Source: an uncultured Burkholderiales bacterium (GTDB lineage Bacteria > Pseudomonadota > Gammaproteobacteria > Burkholderiales > Burkholderiaceae_C). Taken from it: a stretch of 64,000 nt of DNA. The translations under genes were made by a program, and so were the position numbers. The stretch covers positions 248,001 through 312,000 of the forward strand of contig CAIZHQ010000016.1 of assembly GCA_903932865.1 (NCBI GenBank), given 5' to 3'. Below the pieces are notes generated by a model. It was not told the DNA's origin, ran no database searches, and saw only the letters and a program-made list of their open reading frames with translations. Of the stretch, positions 59,469-64,000 are shown piece by piece (within the stretch, counting starts at the first letter, position 1; each line of letters begins with the position of its first letter).

Positions 59469-60026
59469 GTGAAGGTTTTGAAACTCTCGGCCCAAGGCTT
59501 GCCGCAATCGTGGATCACGCTGGAGCAAGCCGTCACCCATTACGCCGCCGACGAGGTGCGCTGGGAGGCTGGTCAGCAATTGGCGGTTTTTCACGGCGGT
59601 CACAACGCGCTCACAGGCCAGCAATCCATCATCACCGTCAACAGCATCATCGGCACCCAAGGCGTGCCGCGCATCAACCCGTTTGATTTGCGATCCGGCT
59701 TGACCAACACCAAATTGTTTGTGCGTGACCGCCAGGTTTGCGCTTATTGCGGTGGGCATTTTCACGAGTCGGAACTGACCCGCGAGCATATCGTCCCGCT
59801 GGCGCAACGTGGCCCTGACCACTGGATGAATGTGGTGACCGCCTGCCGTTCCTGCAACCACCGCAAAAGCAACCGCACGCCCGAGCAGGCCAGCATGCCC
59901 CTGTTGTATGCGCCTTATGTGCCCAGCCTCTGGGAAGACTTCATCCTGCGCAACCGCCGCATCCTGAGTGACCAAATGGCCTTCTTGATGGCGCATGTGC
60001 CCAAGGGCTCGCGCTTGATGGCCTGA
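59469..60026 (+). CDS. HNH endonuclease domain protein
   Basis: A 185-residue protein. Residues about 85-140 form an HNH/McrA-type domain: zinc-binding CAYCGG and CRSCNH pairs flank TREHIVPLAQRGPDHWMNVV. The N-terminal half (LPQSWITLEQAVTHYAADEV) is characteristic of a chromosomal HNH family of unknown role. GTG 59469 is preferred, with GGAGG 7 nt upstream; ATG 59457 and GTG 59364 are in-frame alternatives, the last lying directly behind a TATATT box. It is not next to any restriction or phage genes, so a housekeeping role is more likely. Confidence 0.85.
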   Translation: MKVLKLSAQGLPQSWITLEQAVTHYAADEVRWEAGQQLAVFHGGHNALTGQQSIITVNSIIGTQGVPRINPFDLRSGLTNTKLFVRDRQVCAYCGGHFHESELTREHIVPLAQRGPDHWMNVVTACRSCNHRKSNRTPEQASMPLLYAPYVPSLWEDFILRNRRILSDQMAFLMAHVPKGSRLMA

Positions 60027-60136
60027 GGGCAACGGCTGCAGGTTTTGCTTGCACGGGTGCTCAAAGCACCGCATCATGGCTTCCTGAATACAAAAGGATC
60101 ATATTTAGTGGTCTGGAACTCTCAGGGAGGCATTTC

Positions 60137-61105
60137 ATGCACACACCAACTCCAAGCTCGGCGCGTCGCCATGATCTGGCCGAGCCGGTGACGCACGGCA
60201 CGGCGCCAAACGACGCTTTGGTGTTGGAGCAGAACGGCTCGAAGGGCGCACCACCTTCTCGTCGCCATGTCTTGTTGACGTTGGTTTTGGGGGGCTGGCT
60301 GGCGCCCCTGGCCCGTGCCAATCCAGCCGCCACGGCCACCCCAGTGCAGCTGGCCCTGTTTTGGCCCCATGCGCGGTCACCGCAAGGTTTTTTGGTGAGT
60401 GAAAAGTTGGACGGTGTGCGGGCGGTTTGGGATGGCCAGGTGTTGCGCTTTCGCAGTGGGCGGGCCATTGCGGCCCCGAGTTGGTTCCTGTTGGCCTTGC
60501 CCCAAGTGGCGTTGGACGGTGAGTTGTGGATCGGGCGCGGGACGTTTGACAGGCTGTCGGGCGTGGTGCGTCAGTCTGAGCCTGACGACACGGCCTGGCG
60601 TGAGGTGAAGTACTTGGTGTTTGACGCACCGGGGCATGTCGCCCCGTTTGCGGAGCGGGTGCGCTTTGTGGCGACTGCCCTGGCCCAGGCGAATCTGCCT
60701 TGGCTTTTGCCCGTGGCGCAACTTGAGGTGAAAGACGCCAGGGCTTTGCAGGCCCTGTTGCACAGCACTGTGCAACAAGGGGGTGAGGGCCTCATGCTGC
60801 ACCGGGCCGATGCCTTGTGGCGGCCGGGCCGCAGCGATGCACTGTACAAGCTCAAATCCGAGTTGGACGAGGAAGGCTTGGTGGTGGGGCACCAGTCTGG
60901 CAAGGGCCGTTTGGCGGGCATGACGGGCGCTTTGCTGCTCCAGATGCCGTCCGGTCAGCGTTTTGCTTTGGGTTCGGGCCTGAGTGATGCGCTGCGCCGC
61001 GAACCACCACCGGTGGGGGCATGGGTCACTTACCGCTTCCGTGATCGCACGCCATCAGGCTTGCCGCGTTTTGCTTCTTTTTTGCGGGTGCGCGAGGCGG
61101 AGTGA
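60137..61105 (+). CDS. Exported ATP-dependent DNA ligase (LigE type)
   Basis: A 322-residue minimal ATP-dependent ligase. Motif I is EKLDGVRAVWDG with nucleophile Lys90, motif III DGELWIG, motif IIIa YLVFDAP, motif IV EGLMLH and motif V ALYKLKSELDEEGLVVGH, with a C-terminal OB-fold. The first 62 residues contain SRRHVLLTLVLGGWLAPLAR, a signal peptide with a twin-arginine-like start. LigE enzymes are thought to act in the periplasm on extracellular DNA. GGAGG precedes ATG 60137. It is monocistronic and ends at a large inverted repeat. Confidence 0.9.
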   Translation: MHTPTPSSARRHDLAEPVTHGTAPNDALVLEQNGSKGAPPSRRHVLLTLVLGGWLAPLARANPAATATPVQLALFWPHARSPQGFLVSEKLDGVRAVWDGQVLRFRSGRAIAAPSWFLLALPQVALDGELWIGRGTFDRLSGVVRQSEPDDTAWREVKYLVFDAPGHVAPFAERVRFVATALAQANLPWLLPVAQLEVKDARALQALLHSTVQQGGEGLMLHRADALWRPGRSDALYKLKSELDEEGLVVGHQSGKGRLAGMTGALLLQMPSGQRFALGSGLSDALRREPPPVGAWVTYRFRDRTPSGLPRFASFLRVREAE

Positions 61106-61123
61106 GAATTCAGGTATTGGGCC

Positions 61124-61207
61124 GCAAGGTGAGAGGGCGGGGCGTTTCGGGCGCAGAGGCGCTTCGCTTTGCCGCATCGCCCGACCCGCGCCGCCCTCCC
61201 ACCTTGC
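61124..61207. repeat. Large imperfect hairpin element between convergent genes
   Basis: Two 30 nt arms (61124-61153 and 61178-61207) match in inverted orientation at 26 of 30 positions, around a 24 nt loop. The outer arms begin GCAAGGTGAGAGGGCGG and end CCGCCCTCCCACCTTGC. There is no T-run, so it is not a classical terminator, but it sits between two gene ends and may block read-through or be a dispersed repeat. Confidence 0.7.
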
Positions 61208-61225
61208 TGGGATTCGTTGATCGGA

Positions 61226-62341
61226 TCAGGCGAACACGCCCGCTGTCTCCTGCATGCGGGCCGACACTTCGCCCAGCTGGTGCAATGTGTCGCCAAATGT
61301 CATGTCCAGCTGCGTCAATTTCTTGAAGTAATGGCTCACGATGTACTCGTCGGTGACGGCAATGCCGCCGTGCAGCTGCACCGCTTGCTGGCCAATGAAG
61401 CGCATGGACACGCCCAGCTGGTACTTGGCGCGGGCAAGCGCTCGGCGACGTTCGTCGGCGGGTGCATGCAGCTTCAGGCTCGCGTAGTAGCTCATCGAGC
61501 GGCCCAGCTCCAGCTGCATCTTCATGTCCGCCACGCGGTGACGCAGGGCCTGGAAGCTGGCGATGTTCACGCCGAACTGCTTGCGCGTGTTCATGTAGTC
61601 CACGGTGATGGCCAAGGTTTTGTCCATCACGCCCACAGCTTCGGCGCACGTGCAGGCGATACCGATGTCCACGGCCTCTTCCAAAGCGGTCAAGCCGTTC
61701 AGCGTGATCAGCTGCGCGGCGGCCTTGTTCAACACCACTTCGGCAGCGCGAGAGCCATCTTGCGTGCCATAGGCTTGGGTGCTCACGCCGTTGGCGCTGC
61801 GCTCGACCAAAAACAGGGCGATGTGTCCATTCACCGTGGCAGGCACCACGAAGGCATCGGCCTGGTCGCCCAGAGCCACCACGCTCTTGGTGCCGCTGAC
61901 AGACCATGCACCGTTCGACTCGGTGGCCACAGCCGCGCAGCGGCCCAGTTGGTAACGGGCGCCGCGTTCTTGCTGGGCCAACACCACGATGGCTTCACCT
62001 GCCGCCATGCGGGGCAGCCAAGCGGTTTGCAAGGCTGCAGGGGCGTGGGTTTGCAGGGTGGCGCTGCAGATCAGGGTTTGGGTCAGCGGTTCGAGCACGA
62101 TGCCTCGGCCGAGTTCTTCCATGGTGACCATGGCTTCGGTCGGACCCATGCCCATTCCGCCATGCTCTTCGCTCACATAAAGGCCAGTCAAACCGAGCTC
62201 GGCCATTTCGCCGTAAGCGGCGCGGTCAAAACCGCCCGCCGCCGCGATGGCGCGGCGGCGGTCAAAGTCGTAACCCTTGTCCACCCATTTGCGCACCGCG
62301 TCGCGCAGTTGTTCTTGGTCGTCAGAAAAATCGAAATCCAT
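61226..62341 (-). CDS. Acyl-CoA dehydrogenase, small-subunit type (PimD-like)
   Basis: A 371-residue FAD-dependent acyl-CoA dehydrogenase. It begins MDFDFSDDQEQLRDAVRKWV, a start I associate with the pimeloyl-CoA dehydrogenase small subunit of Burkholderiales. LGLTGLYVSEEHGGMGMG and the C-terminal QLHGGIAVTDEYIVSHYFKK region are present. It would introduce the alpha-beta double bond in a dicarboxyl- or branched acyl-CoA. It is 10 nt downstream of a second dehydrogenase and has AAGGAG before its ATG; the two probably form a heteromer. Confidence 0.88.
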   Translation of the reverse strand: MDFDFSDDQEQLRDAVRKWVDKGYDFDRRRAIAAAGGFDRAAYGEMAELGLTGLYVSEEHGGMGMGPTEAMVTMEELGRGIVLEPLTQTLICSATLQTHAPAALQTAWLPRMAAGEAIVVLAQQERGARYQLGRCAAVATESNGAWSVSGTKSVVALGDQADAFVVPATVNGHIALFLVERSANGVSTQAYGTQDGSRAAEVVLNKAAAQLITLNGLTALEEAVDIGIACTCAEAVGVMDKTLAITVDYMNTRKQFGVNIASFQALRHRVADMKMQLELGRSMSYYASLKLHAPADERRRALARAKYQLGVSMRFIGQQAVQLHGGIAVTDEYIVSHYFKKLTQLDMTFGDTLHQLGEVSARMQETAGVFA

Positions 62342-62351
62342 GTGTGTCTCC

Positions 62352-63533
62352 TTAACCCAGAACTGTCTGGGCGACGATGTTGCGTTGCACTTCGTTGCTG
62401 CCGCCGTAAATGGTGGTCTTGCGCATGTTGAAGTAGTTGGCCGCCAATGGCGCGTTGGCCACCACGCCGCCTGGGAAGTTGCCTTGCCAACCCGCGTCCA
62501 TGGCTTCGAAGATGAAGGGCAGTGCGAAGGGGCCTGCGGCTTGCATCATCAGCTCGGTGTAGCGCTGCTGAATTTCGCTGCCCTTGATCTTGAGCAGGCC
62601 CGCGATGTCGAGTGAGTTTTTGCCGGACTTTTCGGCGGACAGGACGCGGAGCACCAGCATCTCCAGTGCCACGATGTCCACTTCAAGTTTGGCGATTTCG
62701 TCACGGAAGCGCAGGTCGTCGTAGACGCCTTCGGCTTTGGCGATGCGCTTCAAGCGCTCCAGCTCGCGCTTGGCGCGGTTCACGTCGGCGATGTTGGTGC
62801 GCTCGTGGGCCAGCAGGTGCTTGGCGTAGTTCCAGCCTTTGTTTTCCTCGCCCACCAAGTTCTCGGCGGGCACTTCGACGTTGTCAAACCAGACCTCGTT
62901 GACCTCGCACTCGCCATCGAGCAGCCTGATGGGGCGCACGGTGATGCCGGGCGACTTCATGTCGATCAGCAGGAAGGAAATACCGGTCTGTGGCTTGCCT
63001 TCGTTGCTGGTGCGCACCAGACAGAAAATCCACTCGCCGTATTGGCCCAAGGTCGTCCAGGTTTTTTGGCCGTTGACGATGTATTTGTCACCCACGCGCT
63101 CGGCACGGGTTTTGAGCGAAGCCAAGTCCGAGCCCGAGCCCGGTTCGCTGTAGCCCTGGCTCCACCAGACATCGCCGCTGGCGATGCCGGGCAAAAAGCG
63201 CTGCTGTTGCTCGGCGTTGCCAAAGGCCATGATCACCGGGGCCACCATCACCGGGCCAAAGGGCACGACGCGGGGTGCGCCAGCCAAGGCGCATTCTTCT
63301 TCAAACAAATGCTTTTGCACGGCGGTCCAGCCGGGGCCACCAAACTGCGTGGGCCAACCCCATCCCAGCCAGCCTTTTTTGCCCAAAATTTTGGCCCAGC
63401 GCTGCATGTCCTCGCGGGTCAGGCGCATGGCGCTGTGCACTTTTTGTGCAATGTCTGCGGGCAAGTTTGCCTTGACCCAAGTGCGGATCTCGTCGCGGAA
63501 CGCGAGTTCGTCGGGGGTGAATGCCAAATCCAT
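62352..63533 (-). CDS. Acyl-CoA dehydrogenase, large-subunit type (PimC-like)
   Basis: A 393-residue acyl-CoA dehydrogenase. Landmarks are MDLAFTPDELAFRDEIRTWV, KKGWLGWGWPTQFGGPGW, the flavin-binding WWSQGYSEPGSGSDLASLK, LGQYGEWIFCLVRTS and the C-terminal TTIYGGSNEVQRNIVAQ. Sequence and pairing recall the pimeloyl-CoA dehydrogenase large subunit. ATG 63533 follows GAGAGAG; the frame is open further upstream but extends into purN on the other strand. The pair suggests degradation of medium-chain dicarboxylates or related acids. Confidence 0.88.
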   Translation of the reverse strand: MDLAFTPDELAFRDEIRTWVKANLPADIAQKVHSAMRLTREDMQRWAKILGKKGWLGWGWPTQFGGPGWTAVQKHLFEEECALAGAPRVVPFGPVMVAPVIMAFGNAEQQQRFLPGIASGDVWWSQGYSEPGSGSDLASLKTRAERVGDKYIVNGQKTWTTLGQYGEWIFCLVRTSNEGKPQTGISFLLIDMKSPGITVRPIRLLDGECEVNEVWFDNVEVPAENLVGEENKGWNYAKHLLAHERTNIADVNRAKRELERLKRIAKAEGVYDDLRFRDEIAKLEVDIVALEMLVLRVLSAEKSGKNSLDIAGLLKIKGSEIQQRYTELMMQAAGPFALPFIFEAMDAGWQGNFPGGVVANAPLAANYFNMRKTTIYGGSNEVQRNIVAQTVLG

Positions 63534-63635
63534 GGGGTGCTCTCTCAAAATCAAACGGTCGTGCTTTTTATCACGCGCAGCCTGTTTGGACTTGTCCTTG
63601 GTGCGACAAATGCCTTGATGTACAAGGCCAGCGGG

Positions 63636-63641
63636 GATAAT
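63636..63641 (+). promoter_or_regulatory. -10-like box upstream of purN
   Basis: GATAAT 10 nt before the purN ATG, with TTGATG 15 nt further upstream; no Shine-Dalgarno. Confidence 0.35.
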
Positions 63642-63651
63642 CCAGCCCTTC

Positions 63652-64000
63652 ATGAGAAACATCGTCATTCTGATTTCGGGCTCGGGCTCCAACATGGCCG
63701 CCATCGTGCGTGCTGCAGAGCTGGGCCGCTGGGCCGAGCGACTGAACGCCCAAGTGGCCGCTGTGCTGAGCAACCGGGCCGATGCTCAAGGTTTGGACTT
63801 TGCCAAGGATCACGGCATTGCCACCGCCGTGCTGGACCACAAGGCGTTTGCCAACCGCGAAGACTTTGATGCCGCCTTGATGGCCGAAATCGACCGGCAT
63901 GCGCCCGCGCTGGTGGTGTTGGCGGGCTTCATGCGCATCCTGACCCGTGGTTTTGTGGCCCATTACGCCGGGCGCTTGCTCAACGTCCACCCGTCTTTGT
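63652..64000 (+). CDS. purN: Phosphoribosylglycinamide formyltransferase (partial, N-terminal 116 residues)
   Basis: The visible part starts MRNIVILISGSGSNMAAIVR, the GAR-binding loop of PurN, and has VVLAGFMRILTRGFV and the NVHPSL motif with the catalytic Asn and His. PurN transfers a formyl group from 10-formyl-THF to GAR in purine synthesis. The gene runs off the window end. It is divergent from the acyl-CoA dehydrogenase pair. Confidence 0.95.
   Translation, partial: MRNIVILISGSGSNMAAIVRAAELGRWAERLNAQVAAVLSNRADAQGLDFAKDHGIATAVLDHKAFANREDFDAALMAEIDRHAPALVVLAGFMRILTRGFVAHYAGRLLNVHPSL

Noticed and set aside
1..64000. CRISPR arrays, rRNA genes, insertion sequences, prophage or integrase genes
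   Set aside because: No regular spacer-repeat pattern, no rRNA-like stretch and no transposase, integrase or phage structural protein was recognised anywhere in the window.

Overview
The window looks like a chromosomal segment of a betaproteobacterium of the order Burkholderiales, most likely family Comamonadaceae. The evidence is three Bug-family (TctC) periplasmic binding proteins, a short H-NS-type protein with the Burkholderiales C-terminus, an aa3 oxidase operon in the order coxB-ctaD-small ORF-ctaG-DUF2970-ctaE, a two-gene Lol transporter, a CIRCE operator in front of rpoH, and fairly GC-rich, densely packed genes. Genus cannot be fixed from sequence reading; a freshwater Comamonadaceae is only a guess. 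There is no sign of a prophage, plasmid, CRISPR array, rRNA operon or intact IS element.

Layout. 1-7.7 kb: a partial hydratase gene, an elongator-type tRNA-Met(CAT) with its terminator, then a minus-strand catabolic operon (kynureninase family, hydantoinase A, hydantoinase B, Bug protein) divergent from a LysR regulator. 7.8-12.3 kb: an orphan YbbP-like ABC permease, a group II truncated haemoglobin, an Smr nuclease-domain protein and apaH. 12.3-14.6 kb: an AT-rich patch with an H-NS-family gene, a decayed NusG/RfaH-like gene and a solitary cis-prenyltransferase; this is the region most like an old accessory island. 14.6-18.6 kb: a conserved membrane protein, MaoC, trmL, comF, a BioC-like methyltransferase and DUF2244. 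18.6-27.8 kb: the complete cytochrome c oxidase biogenesis locus (subunits I-III, CtaG, SURF1, haem A synthesis CtaA/CtaB, two Sco-type proteins, small membrane proteins).

27.8-39.3 kb: a second Bug protein, rpoH with a perfect CIRCE element, ftsY, an active/inactive M16 peptidase pair, an Ala/Lys-rich exported protein, rsmD-coaD, recJ, an RpfE-like gene and DUF2076. 39.4-43 kb: lolC/E-lolD-tatD and a spermidine-synthase-like gene. 43.1-49.7 kb: tctB-tctA-bug-GGT-EamA-SDR, which reads as one uptake and processing module for an unknown (gamma-glutamyl or similar) carboxylate. 49.7-55 kb: NDH-2, an EamA transporter, a quinone oxidoreductase and a class V aminotransferase. 54.7-64 kb: lspA-ileS-ribF, an HNH protein, an exported LigE-type ATP-dependent DNA ligase, a paired acyl-CoA dehydrogenase set (PimC/PimD-like) and the start of purN.

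A window-wide theme not tied to any one gene: at least nine genes (trHb, trmL, comF, DUF2909, ftsY, rsmD, lolC/E, an EamA gene, purN) have a -10-like hexamer only 5-10 nt before the start codon and no Shine-Dalgarno sequence. They are candidate leaderless or ultra-short-leader mRNAs. Other notable items are the CIRCE-controlled rpoH, the probable Tat-exported DNA ligase, the Sco-like protein with a CxxxC motif, the 38-residue cox ORF, and a large hairpin element at 61.1-61.2 kb.
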